Origin: Selenomonas sp.
Lineage (GTDB): Bacteria > Bacillota > Negativicutes > Selenomonadales > Selenomonadaceae
Length of the DNA: 64,000 nt
Assembly (NCBI RefSeq): GCF_022771645.1
Contig: NZ_JALFCU010000064.1
Span: forward strand, 20,338 to 84,337
Direction of reading: 5' to 3'
Shown: positions 26,735-35,650 of the stretch, one piece after another
Numbering within the stretch: the stretch's first letter is position 1
Layout: each line of letters starts with the position of its first letter
Position numbers and translations under genes: made by a program
The notes under the pieces: generated by a model
What the model was told of the DNA's origin: nothing
Databases searched by the model: none
What the model saw: the letters and a program-made list of their open reading frames with translations, nothing else

Positions 26735-27646
26735 TCAATACGCCAGTCCGGACTCCTTCGCGATCCGCTCCACTTCTTCCACGGTCGTATCATTATCCGA
26801 CGCGATGATCTTGTAATCTTCGTGGCGTTTCAACTGGTTGCGAATGGTGCGCAGCGTCCGTTCGGCGATGCCTTTTGTGATGCCTTCTGCAATGCCCTTT
26901 GCAATGCCCTTTGCAATGCCCTTTGCTTCTGCTTTCGCTTCCATTCTATCCAGTAAAATCGACCCCATGGTAACATTCTCTCCCTTCTCTACTCTCTCAC
27001 TTGCTTCTTCAAATCTTACGTCCTTCGTGAGTGATGCCATCAAATCCAGCACTTCTTTCGCATGGCGAACAATGTCAGTACTCGGACGATAATCCTCGCC
27101 CTTCCGCATTTGGCTGAAATATTCTGCAACAACGCGAAAAGACGTATCAAATTTCGCAATCGTTTCATCTGGCAGCCATGCAACTTCTACTACATTGATG
27201 CGATAGTCGCTGAAATACTTCGCGAGTTCCTCTGGAACATCGAAGCAATCCCGCAAGCTTCTCGGCGTTTCCCACCGTTTCTCATACCCGAAATACAGCA
27301 CGAGCGTGATAACAGGATACAATTCGCCGTCATCAGCATTCAACTCGTTCCGATACGCTGCGCCATCGTAGCTGATGACCCTTAGCGGCATCCGCTTGTC
27401 GATGTCCGTCTGGTTCTCGAATCCAATCAAGGCGATACGAATCTTGCAGCGCTTCCAGATTTTCGCTACGTCGCGTTCTTGCTCGCGAAGTTTGCCATCT
27501 CCCGTGTACGTTGAGCGCGGCAGGACGTCAATCAAATCTTCTTGCCGGATGCGTTCCTCTCCATCAAACAAGAGTACATTCGCGACGTTTGCAAACACAT
27601 CCGTGAGGTTCAGTAGTTGCTTTTCTGCGATATCTTTTTCTCCCAT
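26735..27646 (-). CDS. Rpn-family recombination-promoting nuclease / PD-(D/E)XK transposase-like protein
   Basis: A 303-residue protein. The nuclease core is visible at RIALIGFENQTDIDKRMPLRVISYD (the E-x-Q in place of ExK usual in this family) with the preceding LPRSTY-like strand and PVITLVLYFG. The C-terminal part has a variable repeat region read as KGIAKGIAKGIAEGITKG, encoded by 12-bp repeats, then a helical end. Rpn proteins stimulate RecA-independent recombination and are often mobile. It starts three bases after the stop of the EAL gene. Lower GC than its neighbours suggests transfer. Confidence 0.85.
   Translation of the reverse strand: MGEKDIAEKQLLNLTDVFANVANVLLFDGEERIRQEDLIDVLPRSTYTGDGKLREQERDVAKIWKRCKIRIALIGFENQTDIDKRMPLRVISYDGAAYRNELNADDGELYPVITLVLYFGYEKRWETPRSLRDCFDVPEELAKYFSDYRINVVEVAWLPDETIAKFDTSFRVVAEYFSQMRKGEDYRPSTDIVRHAKEVLDLMASLTKDVRFEEASERVEKGENVTMGSILLDRMEAKAEAKGIAKGIAKGIAEGITKGIAERTLRTIRNQLKRHEDYKIIASDNDTTVEEVERIAKESGLAY
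26889..26924 (-). repeat. Three perfect 12-bp tandem repeats in the nuclease gene
   Basis: GCAATGCCCTTT occurs three times back to back, with degenerate copies on both sides. Each encodes KGIA on the minus strand, so copy-number change keeps the frame. Confidence 0.9.
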
Positions 27647-27649
27647 CGT

Positions 27650-29341
27650 TTATGCCCCATGCAGCTTCTTCCGCAGTTCCTCGACCGGCATGGGCCGTGC
27701 GTAGTAATACCCCTGCATGGCGTCGCATCCGATGTTTTTGAGGAATGTGACTTCTTCCTCGGTCTCGACGCCTTCCATGATGATGTCGGTGTCGATGGCT
27801 TTCGCCGTCTGGACGATGGCGGTGAGGATGGCGCGCGCGCGGTGTTCGTCGCCGCCGTGGAGGAAGCGCATGTCGACTTTCAGCACGTCGACGGGGAGGT
27901 TTTTCAGCATCTTGAGCGACGACGCGCCGCTGCCGAAGTTGTCCATGAGCACGCGGAAGCCTTTCGCGCGGAATTCCTCGATGGCTTTCGCGATTTGGAG
28001 CGGGTTCTCCGTGTAGGCCTGCTCCGTGACTTCGAGACGGATGAGGTCGGGCTCGAGATCATAGCGGCGCAGGAGCTCGAGGAGGAAATCGAGCAGGCCG
28101 TGGTTGTAGAAATTCAGGCGCGAGACGTTGACGGAGACGGGCGTCGCCCTGCCGTACTGCTCTTTTTCCGCCGCGAGGAATTTTGCGACTTCTTCCCAGA
28201 CGTAGCGGTCGAGGCGCACGATGAAGCCGTTGTGCTCGAAAAGGGGAATGAACAGCCCTGGCGAGATGAGTCCCTCAGACGGGTGCTGCCAGCGCACGAG
28301 CGCCTCTGCCTGCAAGGGCGCGCCCGTCGACGCGCGATAAATCGGTTGGTAGTAGACTTGGAACTGCCGCTCCTGCAGCGCGAACTCCATGTCGCGCATG
28401 ATCATCTGCTCTTTCAGCATTTTCTCGCGCATGGAGGCGTCGTATGTGTAGACGCGGTCGACGTGGCTGCCGCGTACGCGCTTTTCCGCAAAGCGGGCGC
28501 GCTCGATCATCTGGTCGATGGGCAGGTAGATGTTCTCGATCGGGTAGATGCCGGCGTAGAACAGCACGTTGTGGCTGAGGCCGAGCGACTGCACGGTGTT
28601 GTCGAGCCCCATGATGAGCATATTGACATCAATGCTGCCGCGCGGGATGCAGAGCACGAAATGGTCGACTTCGAGGCGGCCGCACGTGCCGAGCGTGCTC
28701 GCGGCGGCCTGGAGGTAGAACGCCGCCGTCTTGAGGATCAGGTTTCCCGTCTCGACGTGGAACAGCGCGTTGATGACGCGGAAATTGTCGATGTCGAAAT
28801 AGACGAGATCATACGGCATCGTCTCGTTTTTCTGCAGGAGCTCCGCCGTCTTGCGGTAGAACGACTCGCGGTTGTCGAGCCCCGTGAGGCCGTCTTCCTC
28901 GATGGAACGATGCATCTCGCGGATCTGGTGGTCTTTCGCTGCCTGCATCGCCTTGCGCCATTCGTTCTCGACATTCGCGAGGACATTGTGCGCACGCAGG
29001 CGCACGACGCGCGGATGAAACGGCTTCGTGATGAAGTCGGCCGCGCCCATCTCGATGGCGCGTGCCTGCCCGTCGCTGTCGCCGCGCGCCGTCATGGCGA
29101 GCACGGGGAGCTCGGCGTACGCGTCGTGGCTGTGGAGGTACGCGAGCACTTCGTACCCGTCCATGACCGGCATGACGAGGTCGAGCAGCAAAATGTTCAC
29201 TTCGCGCTGCGCGAGCGCCTTGAGCACGTCCTGCCCGTTCGCCGCTTCGCATACTTCATATTGGTCTTGAAAAATCTGACGCAAGATCGTGCGGTTGACT
29301 TCCACGTCATCCGCGATCAGCATCACCGGCCGTCCTTCCAT
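27650..29341 (-). CDS. Receiver-GGDEF(degenerate)-EAL signalling protein
   Basis: A 563-residue cytoplasmic protein. The receiver (1-120) has VMLIADD, LLLDLVMPVMDGYEVL and TKPFHP intact. The second domain is GGDEF-like, but the signature site reads RLEVDHFVL, so it should not make c-di-GMP. The EAL domain (from about 315) has AEALVRWQHP, SVNVSRLNF, LEVTEQAY, LKVDMRF, MEGVETEEE and QGYYYARP; the usual DDFG is DNFGSGASS, which may lower phosphodiesterase activity. ATG 29341 follows AGAGGG. A partner kinase could be the hybrid kinase elsewhere in the window, which is speculation. Confidence 0.87.
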   Translation of the reverse strand: MEGRPVMLIADDVEVNRTILRQIFQDQYEVCEAANGQDVLKALAQREVNILLLDLVMPVMDGYEVLAYLHSHDAYAELPVLAMTARGDSDGQARAIEMGAADFITKPFHPRVVRLRAHNVLANVENEWRKAMQAAKDHQIREMHRSIEEDGLTGLDNRESFYRKTAELLQKNETMPYDLVYFDIDNFRVINALFHVETGNLILKTAAFYLQAAASTLGTCGRLEVDHFVLCIPRGSIDVNMLIMGLDNTVQSLGLSHNVLFYAGIYPIENIYLPIDQMIERARFAEKRVRGSHVDRVYTYDASMREKMLKEQMIMRDMEFALQERQFQVYYQPIYRASTGAPLQAEALVRWQHPSEGLISPGLFIPLFEHNGFIVRLDRYVWEEVAKFLAAEKEQYGRATPVSVNVSRLNFYNHGLLDFLLELLRRYDLEPDLIRLEVTEQAYTENPLQIAKAIEEFRAKGFRVLMDNFGSGASSLKMLKNLPVDVLKVDMRFLHGGDEHRARAILTAIVQTAKAIDTDIIMEGVETEEEVTFLKNIGCDAMQGYYYARPMPVEELRKKLHGA

Positions 29342-29400
29342 GCGTTCGCCCTCTTTTGTTATTAGCATCCTTCGCAGTTACATTCGTGCGAATTGTTTTG

Positions 29401-29460
29401 TCCTACCTCCGCCACACCCACCACCGCTTCGCGGTCCCCCTCCCTCGGAGAGGGAGGCTG
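29401..29460 (+). repeat. REP-like double-hairpin repeat, copy A
   Basis: Consensus order: ACCTCCGCCACACCC, hairpin CACCGCTTCGCGGT, CCCCCTCCCTCGGAGAGGG stem, GGCTG. Shared with 40272, 44674 and 44807. It lies in the gap between the EAL gene and the permease terminator. Confidence 0.8.
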
Positions 29461-29495
29461 AATTTGAGGTGGCTTTTTTCTATATTATTCCACAC

Positions 29496-29534
29496 AAAGA
29501 GGGCGTTTCCCTGCTATAGGGAAACGCCCTCTTT
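29496..29534. terminator. Terminator downstream of the purine permease gene
   Basis: AAAGAGGGCGTTTCCC pairs with GGGAAACGCCCTCTTT across a 7-base loop. It lies just past the stop of the minus-strand permease gene; the T run is stronger on the plus strand. Confidence 0.8.
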
Positions 29535-29543
29535 GATATTTTT

Positions 29544-30815
29544 TTAGAACGACGCTTGGCAAACCAAGTTGAAGAAAAACAACAGCCCGAGGCAGGCGCT
29601 GACGGCGTGGACGTCTTTGCGCGCGCCGCCGAGGAATTTCAGCAGCGGCCAGGCCGTGAAGCCGAACGCGAGGCCCGTCGAGATGCTGCCCGTCAGCGGG
29701 ATCAGCACGACGATGAGGAACGCGGGAAACCACTCCGTGAAGTCGGAAAAATCCATGCGCGCGAGGTTCTGCATCATCATCGCGCCCGTGATGATGATGA
29801 CGGGCGCGATGGCCGCCTGCGGCACGAACGAGAGGAGCGGCACGAAGAACATCGATGCCGCGAAAAGGATCGCCGCGACGAGCGCCATGCCACCGCGCCG
29901 TCCGCCGCTCGCGATGCCCGTCGCGCTCTCGGCCGCGACAACCGTCGGGCTCGTGCCGAGGAAGGACGAGAGGAGCGCGGCTGCTGCCGAGCCGCGGAAC
30001 GTGCGGTCGAACTTCGTCTTGTCCGGAAGGATGCCTTCCAAAATGCCGAGCGACTCGAAGATCATGATCATCGCCATGGAAAAGACGGAGAGCAGGAACG
30101 GCACGGAAAAGAGATGCGAAAAATCAAACTGCGCGAAGAGCGCCGGATACGATGTGATGCGCGAAAGCTCGATCGTCATCGGCTGCGCGTCGCGCAGGCC
30201 GAGCGCGTACGCCGCGCCGCTCACGATGAGGATGGCGAGCACGAAGCCGCCCGTCACGCGGCGCAGATAAAACGCGAGGCTCAGCACGAGGCCGAAGAGC
30301 GCCAAAAGCACCATCGGATTTGTGAGGTCGCCGAGCTCGATGATCGTGTTCGTGCCGCGGCGGATGAGCTGCGCCTTCTCGAGGCCGATCTCGACGAGGA
30401 ACAGGCCGATGCCGACCGTAATCGCCGTTTTCAGCGACGCCGGCACGGCATTGGCGAGCAGCGTCCGCAGGCGCGTGCAAGCAACGACGGCGAACAACAC
30501 GCCCGAGACGAGCGAGATGGCAAGCGCCTCCTGCCATGCGAGCCCCATCGACGCGACGACCGTGTACGTGAAGAACGCGTTGATGCCCATGCCGGGCGTC
30601 AAGATGATCGGCGCGTCGGCGTAGAACGCCATGATCAGGCAGCCGAGCACGGACGAAAAAATCGTCGCAAAGACCGACAGGTCGGCCGGGATGCCGCCGT
30701 CCGCGAGGATCATCGGGTTGACGATGATGATGTACGAGATGGCGAAAAATCCCGTGAGGCCGGCGACGATTTCTTTCCGCATGTCCGCCCCGAACAGCGC
30801 TTGAAGCTTCTCCAT
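29544..30815 (-). CDS. Purine/hypoxanthine permease, AzgA-type NCS2 family
   Basis: A 423-residue nucleobase permease with about twelve segments. Landmarks: EIVAGLTGFFAISYIIIVNP, LTPGMGINAFFTYTVV, GIGLFLVEIGLEKAQL, and the TSPTVVAAESATGIASGGRRG signature before the last segments. This matches the adenine/guanine/hypoxanthine AzgA group (PbuG, PurP). It is divergent from a Crp/Fnr-type regulator. Promoter likely weak (TAAAAT -10) and activator-dependent. Confidence 0.88.
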   Translation of the reverse strand: MEKLQALFGADMRKEIVAGLTGFFAISYIIIVNPMILADGGIPADLSVFATIFSSVLGCLIMAFYADAPIILTPGMGINAFFTYTVVASMGLAWQEALAISLVSGVLFAVVACTRLRTLLANAVPASLKTAITVGIGLFLVEIGLEKAQLIRRGTNTIIELGDLTNPMVLLALFGLVLSLAFYLRRVTGGFVLAILIVSGAAYALGLRDAQPMTIELSRITSYPALFAQFDFSHLFSVPFLLSVFSMAMIMIFESLGILEGILPDKTKFDRTFRGSAAAALLSSFLGTSPTVVAAESATGIASGGRRGGMALVAAILFAASMFFVPLLSFVPQAAIAPVIIITGAMMMQNLARMDFSDFTEWFPAFLIVVLIPLTGSISTGLAFGFTAWPLLKFLGGARKDVHAVSACLGLLFFFNLVCQASF

Positions 30816-30884
30816 ATGTGAAATCCTCCTGATTTCGCGTGTTTTTGTTTTGACAGCTTCATTTTACGCGCATCTCGGACGGAT

Positions 30885-30929
30885 AAAAAGGACACGCGTT
30901 CCTTTTCATGTCCTTTTTGTGTCCTTTTT
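30885..30929. promoter_or_regulatory. Repeated AAAAAGGACA boxes between the purine permease and the Crp/Fnr gene
   Basis: AAAAAGGACAC (30885-30895) is inverted relative to GTGTCCTTTTT (30919-30929), with a third copy ATGTCCTTTTT at 30908-30918. They lie just upstream of the permease -10 and of the regulator promoter, so they are candidate sites for the divergent Crp/Fnr-type protein. Confidence 0.5.
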
Positions 30930-30941
30930 CATTACCAGCGC

Positions 30942-30970
30942 TTGCAACGCCCTGCGCCGTCCGCTACAAT
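30942..30970 (+). promoter_or_regulatory. Promoter of the Crp/Fnr-type regulator
   Basis: TTGCAA (30942-30947), 17 bases, TACAAT (30965-30970). Confidence 0.75.
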
Positions 30971-31007
30971 GAAGAAAACACGAATCATCCGCGAAAGGAG
31001 CTTTTCC

Positions 31008-31661
31008 ATGGACCTCCTCCAGTTTGCCGAACACATGCCGGACGCCATCCGCCGTCGCGCCGTGCGGCGCACGTTCCAGCCCGGCGAAGCGCTCATCCGC
31101 AAGGGCGATCCCGTCACGCACGTCTACCTGCTGCTCGAAGGCGCGACGCGCGTCAGCAACGAGTTCGAGAGCGGCCAGCGCTACACGTTCGCGCAGATCG
31201 ACGCGCCCGACATCCTCGGCGACCTCGAAGTGCTGAGCCATCAGGAATGCTACGCTGCGACGAACGAAGCGCTGACGGAGTGCACGGTCTACGCGCTGAC
31301 GACCGGCACGTTCTACGCGTGGATGCGCGCGGACAACGCGTTCGCCATCCGCATCGCCGAACTGCTCGCGACGAAGATGTATCCGACCTCAGACGAAAAC
31401 GGCCGCATCAAATTTTTGCCGAGCGTGCTGCGCCTCGAGAACTACCTGCTGCGCCGCATCGGCGCCGTCGACACGGACCTCTTTGTATTGCACACGGGAC
31501 GACAGGAAATCGCCGACGACATCGGCACGAGCGTCAAGACCGTGAACCGCGGCGTCGCGAAGCTCAAGGAGGCGGGGCTCATCGGACTCTCGCATGGGAA
31601 GATCACGATCTCGCGCGAGCAGAAGGCGCGGATCGCGGAAGATCTCACCCGGGCGGAATAA
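31008..31661 (+). CDS. Crp/Fnr-family transcriptional regulator
   Basis: A 217-residue regulator: cyclic-nucleotide-binding-like domain (residues 10-120; FQPGEALIRKGDPVTHVYLLLEG, DILGDLEVLSHQECYAATNEAL) and a C-terminal winged helix (TGRQEIADDIGTSVKTVNRGVAKLKEAGLI). The Fnr cysteines are absent, so it is not an oxygen sensor of that type; the effector is unknown. ATG 31008 follows GAAAGGAG. First of three genes in a row; it may act on the divergent permease as well. Confidence 0.87.
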   Translation: MDLLQFAEHMPDAIRRRAVRRTFQPGEALIRKGDPVTHVYLLLEGATRVSNEFESGQRYTFAQIDAPDILGDLEVLSHQECYAATNEALTECTVYALTTGTFYAWMRADNAFAIRIAELLATKMYPTSDENGRIKFLPSVLRLENYLLRRIGAVDTDLFVLHTGRQEIADDIGTSVKTVNRGVAKLKEAGLIGLSHGKITISREQKARIAEDLTRAE

Positions 31662-31662
31662 T

Positions 31663-32010
31663 ATGAAAAGGATGCTGTCCCGTCGGGACATCGTGTTACT
31701 TGCCACACTGTTCCTATGCTCGTTCGTACCACTCGCGATCTTCGGCTGGGGCGGTTCGCCCGTTATGACAGCCGTCATCACCGTCGATGGCGCGACCGTG
31801 CGCGAGATCCCGCTCACGACGCACGAAGGGCGCGAAACATTCACGGTCGAGACACCCGGCGGCACGAATGACATCACGGTCGACGGCCACGCTATCGCCG
31901 TCACGAATGCCGACTGCCACGACAAGATCTGCGTGAAGTCGGGCGCGATCGCCAAAAAAGGCGATGCCATCGCCTGCCTGCCGCACAAGCTCGTCATCGA
32001 AATACGCTGA
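31663..32010 (+). CDS. NusG domain II-containing membrane-anchored protein
   Basis: A 115-residue protein: N-terminal membrane helix (DIVLLATLFLCSFVPLAIFGWG) and an exported domain ending in ADCHDKICVKSGAIAKKGDAIACLPHKLVIEI, the conserved end of the NusG_II family found in Firmicutes next to Gx transporters. The two cysteine-containing motifs CHDKIC and IACLPHK are typical. The ATG overlaps the spacing after the previous stop by one base; SD weak (GGCGGAA). Role in envelope redox or electron transfer is suspected only. Confidence 0.85.
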   Translation: MKRMLSRRDIVLLATLFLCSFVPLAIFGWGGSPVMTAVITVDGATVREIPLTTHEGRETFTVETPGGTNDITVDGHAIAVTNADCHDKICVKSGAIAKKGDAIACLPHKLVIEIR

Positions 32011-32034
32011 CGGCTGCCGAAGAGGTGACAACAC

Positions 32035-32538
32035 ATGAATGCCACGCATCGTCTCACCTATCTCTCGCTGCTCACGGCCATCTCGCTCTCGCTCTTCGTC
32101 CTCGAAGGGCTGCTGCCTGTGCCGTTCCTTGCGCCCGGCGCGAAGCTCGGACTCGCGAACATCGTGACGGTCTTCGCGCTCTACACGCTCCGCGCGCGCG
32201 ACGTGCTTGCCGTCATCCTTGTCCGCATCGCGCTCGCAAGCCTGTTTGGCGGCGGGCCGACGGTGTTTTTCTACAGCATCGCCGGCGGCCTGCTATCCTT
32301 TGCCGCGATGTACGCACTCAAAAAAACGGGACGCTTCTCACTCCCCGCCGTCAGCGCCGCCGGTGGCTTCTTCCACCACGTCGGCCAGCTCGCCGCCGCC
32401 ATCGCCATGACCGGCACGATGAGCCTCCTGACGTATCTTGCCATCCTCGGGCCGGTTGGGCTGGTGACGGGGCTCGCGACGGGTTTCGTCGCCGCGAGCA
32501 TCTGCCGCCGCACATCACAACCGTTTGCACAAAAATAA
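32035..32538 (+). CDS. Gx transporter family / heptaprenyl diphosphate synthase component I-like protein
   Basis: A 167-residue membrane protein with five segments. Landmarks are LEGLLPVPFLAPGAKLGLANIV, GGGPTVFFYSIAGGLLS and HHVGQLAAAI, which define the Hpre_diP_synt_I family. It is unclear whether it transports an isoprenoid-related compound. Usually partnered with NusG_II proteins as here. It follows the NusG_II gene by 24 bases (SD GAGGTGA). Confidence 0.88.
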   Translation: MNATHRLTYLSLLTAISLSLFVLEGLLPVPFLAPGAKLGLANIVTVFALYTLRARDVLAVILVRIALASLFGGGPTVFFYSIAGGLLSFAAMYALKKTGRFSLPAVSAAGGFFHHVGQLAAAIAMTGTMSLLTYLAILGPVGLVTGLATGFVAASICRRTSQPFAQK

Positions 32539-32579
32539 TCCTCCTGCCTTGCATCACCTGCAAACCAGGAGGATTTTTT
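32537..32579. terminator. Terminator between the Gx transporter gene and the aminopeptidase gene
   Basis: AATCCTCCTG pairs with CAGGAGGATT and is followed by TTTT on the plus strand; the A-rich 5' flank lets it serve the convergent gene as well. Confidence 0.82.
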
Positions 32580-33994
32580 CACTCCAGCACCGCCCGCACC
32601 AGTGCGACGAGTGCGCCTTCGTCGGCCGTGCCCATCGTCTCACGTGCCGAGTGCATGGCGAGCACGGGCACGCCGACGTCCATCGTGCGGACGGGGACGA
32701 GCGCGGAGGCGATCGAGCCGAGCGTCGAGCCGCCTGGCGCGCCGCTGCGGTTCACGAACGTCTGATACGGGATGGCGTGCGCCTCGCAGAGCGCCCGCAC
32801 GATGGCGATGGCTTCCGCGTCGCCCGCGTATTTCTGCGACGCGGCCTGCTTGATGACGACGCCAGCGCCGAGCTGTGTCGATACGTAGGGATCGGATTTT
32901 GACGGATATGCCGGATGATCGCCGTGCGCGACATCGCAGGAAAGCAGGAAGCCGTCCGCGAGCGCGGCAGCGAGCCGTTCGCCGGCAGCACGCGAGCCGT
33001 CCGCCCCGTTCGATCCGCCTGCGTCATCTGCGCTGTCCCAGCCCGCAACGAGCGCCGACGCATAGATGCGCCGCAGCGTCTCCATCAGCACGGCCGAACC
33101 TGCGCCCTGCTTCGTGCAGCTGCCGACTTCTTCGTTGTCAAAGAGCGCGACGAGGCGCACGCCGTCCGGCACGCCCGCGTTCGTCGCGGCGACGAGCCCC
33201 TGCACGCACGCCCAGACAGACGTGCTGTTGTCGAGGCGCGGCGACGACAAGAGCTCGCCCGCCTCAGGAGCGGGTCCGTCTTCACCGAAGATGTGCGTTG
33301 CGCCGAACGTGCAGCCCTGCTCGAACGGATACGTCATGAGGTCGAACGACAGCAGGTCATCAGGGGTCTCCGGCACGCCGAACACCTCGGAAATCCAATC
33401 GCTTGTCTCGCCTGGCTCGAGGTGCTGCAGCGCGAACAGCGGCTGCAGGTCGCGCTGCGCCTCGAGCTCGCCCTTCTTGTTCACCTCGCGGTCGCGGTGG
33501 ATGGCGAGGCTCGGAATCGTCATGAGCGGCAGGTGCGCGTCGACGAGATGCGTCACGGGGCGGAACGGGTCGCTGCCGCGCGTGACGACCTTGCCCGCGA
33601 GGCTCAGCGGCCGGTCGAGCCACGTGCGGTAGATCATGCCGCCGTACGGCTCGACGTTCACGAGGCCGCAGCCCGCGCCCTCGGCCTCCATCGCCTGCGG
33701 CTTCAAGCGGAAGCACGGGAAGTCCGTATGCGCTGCCGCCATGCGCAAAGGGCCTGCCGCGCCGACCGTGAACGCGAGGAGCGTCGACCCGTAGACGTCC
33801 ACGAAATATCGGCCGCCCGCTGCGAGCTCCCATGCGCCCCCGAGCGCGAGCTCTTGGAAGCCCGCCTCCGTGAGTTCCGTCTTTGCCGCCAGGACGGCAT
33901 GGTACGGCGATGTCACGAGGGAAACAAAATCCAAGAACGCCTGCACATCGTACGACACAGCGTCCGGGTACGTCTTCTCTTCTTTGTCTTTCAT
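32579..33994 (-). CDS. apeB: M18-family aminopeptidase
   Basis: A 471-residue cytoplasmic metallopeptidase of the aspartyl-aminopeptidase family. Zinc ligands and catalytic residues can be placed in AAHTDFP, SPRLDNSTS, FDNEEVGS, SCDVAHGDHP and VLAMHSARE. It removes N-terminal (often acidic) residues. ATG 33994 follows GAGGAA and lies 10 bases after the stop of the sulfatase-like gene; extension upstream would overlap it. It ends the surface-modification operon, but the link to its neighbours is probably transcriptional only. Confidence 0.87.
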   Translation of the reverse strand: MKDKEEKTYPDAVSYDVQAFLDFVSLVTSPYHAVLAAKTELTEAGFQELALGGAWELAAGGRYFVDVYGSTLLAFTVGAAGPLRMAAAHTDFPCFRLKPQAMEAEGAGCGLVNVEPYGGMIYRTWLDRPLSLAGKVVTRGSDPFRPVTHLVDAHLPLMTIPSLAIHRDREVNKKGELEAQRDLQPLFALQHLEPGETSDWISEVFGVPETPDDLLSFDLMTYPFEQGCTFGATHIFGEDGPAPEAGELLSSPRLDNSTSVWACVQGLVAATNAGVPDGVRLVALFDNEEVGSCTKQGAGSAVLMETLRRIYASALVAGWDSADDAGGSNGADGSRAAGERLAAALADGFLLSCDVAHGDHPAYPSKSDPYVSTQLGAGVVIKQAASQKYAGDAEAIAIVRALCEAHAIPYQTFVNRSGAPGGSTLGSIASALVPVRTMDVGVPVLAMHSARETMGTADEGALVALVRAVLE

Positions 33995-34004
33995 CTGCGC
34001 TTCC

Positions 34005-35624
34005 TCATCTTTCCGCCCGCCCGGGATCGAGCAGGCTCTTTTTTTCGTCAAAGCCGGGCGCGCGCACGTGCAGCAGGTCGAGCAGCGTATGGATCATCTC
34101 GTCGCTCTGCCAGTGCCGCTCCCGCGCCGCCGCAATGCGCGCCGCGTCCGCCGCATGATGCGCGCGGAACGCCTCCGACATCCAGAACACCATCGGCACG
34201 TCGCGTTGCCACGGGCTCGTCTCGTCGCCGTGGCCGAAGAGCGCGCGCGTATCGTAGACCTCCTCGCCATGGTCGGAGATGAAGATCACGAGCGCGTCTT
34301 TGTCCTCGAAGCGATGGATAATGGCATCAACGATGGCATCATCATAGAGCACGGCGTTGTCGTACGCCGCCCGCACGGCAAGCGCATCATCGTCCTCCGC
34401 CACGCCGCGCCCGCGCTCGTCCTCGGCCGTGAAGCGCGCGTATTCCTTCGGATAGCGCTTCGAAAATTCCTCGTGCGCGCCCATGAGATGAAGGGCGAAG
34501 AACGCCGGCGGCGCGAGCGTTTCGTCCGCGAGCGCCGCGTCGAGGAGCGGCAGCACCTCGCCGTCGTAGCGCTCCGTGAGGTCGATAGAATGCGCGACCG
34601 GGCTCGTGAACGCGACGTGATCCGTGCGCTCGCCGAGCGTCCGCCCGATGCTGCCGTAAAAGCCCGAGGCCTCCTGGTTCGACAGCCACGTCGTATGGAC
34701 GCCCGCCGCCCGCAGGATGTCAAAGAGGTCGCCGTAGTCGTACCACATGCCGTCCGCCGCTCGCTCCGCCTCATTGTCGTAAAAGCTGAAGAGCGTCCGC
34801 ATCACGGCCATCGTCCCCGCGTGCGGGCTCGTGACGTTCTCATAGACGACGAGCTCGCCCGCCGCGTTGCGGTTTGCGAGGCGTGGCGTCGTCGGCAGGC
34901 CGTAACCGTACAGCTGCATATGATGGCGGCTCGTCGACTCTCCGAGGATGAACACGACGTACGGAATGTCCGGCGCGCCGCTCGTCCCGCTCACATCATG
35001 ATTCGCCAACGTATACGCCACATACTCCGCCGAGCCGATCTCCGTGTACGCCTGGTCAATGTTGCATGCAAGGCGCAGCACGGAGTTCGCACGCAACGCA
35101 CTCTCAAACGTGTCATCAGGATTTTCCGCCGCGTGGGCGAGGGAGGCGACAAAGCTAAGAAAGAAGATCAAAAGGATGGCGAACCATCGTTCATGCGATG
35201 CTACTTCCCATCGCAACCGATGCCGCCCAAACACGGCTGCCGCCACCGCCACGCCAAGCACCACGACCGCCACGGCGATGCCGCCCGCCTGGCTCGTGAC
35301 GTACTCCCACGCCTCGGCAGGATTCGTCGCAAGCACGATCTCGAGGAGTCCCGCATCGAGCACCGTATGGTAGTGCACGAGCGTGAAGCCATCGACGGCG
35401 CAGAGCACGGCGCTCGCCGCGACAACGGTGCCCGCAGCCGCGCGCTGCACGCGCCCCGACAACACGCCGATCAAAACCGTGAACACTCACCCCCAGCCGA
35501 CGACGCGCAACAGCACTTCAGCGATACGCCCGATCTCCCACGCAGCAGGGAGCGTCGGATCGATGAACATCGCCACCTGGTAGGCGGCTTGCAAATTCAA
35601 AACAAAAAGCGCCAGGAACCACAT
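34005..35624 (-). CDS. Phosphoethanolamine transferase (EptA-like sulfatase fold) with an in-frame TGA near the start
   Basis: Membrane enzyme. N-terminal helices precede an exported alkaline-phosphatase-fold domain with the nucleophile threonine in LGESTSRHHMQLYGYGLPTTP, then NEEASGF-like, SDHGEEVYDTRALFGHGDETSP and PMVFW, typical of EptA/OpgE lipid A or glycan phosphoethanolamine transferases. ATG 35624 has GGGAGG five bases upstream and encodes MWFLALFVLNLQAAYQVAMF; the frame stops at TGA 35487-35489 and continues directly with GTG 35486. Read with Trp in place of the stop, the protein has 539 residues, normal for the family. As it stands either restart at GTG 35486 or a nonsense change must be assumed. 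Confidence 0.85.
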
Positions 35625-35650
35625 CCGCGCCTCCCGGCTGCACAACCATC

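Noticed and set aside
35487..35489. Selenocysteine reading of the in-frame TGA
   Set aside because: The position lies in a membrane helix of a sulfatase-fold enzyme where Trp fits, and no SECIS-like hairpin was recognised directly behind it.
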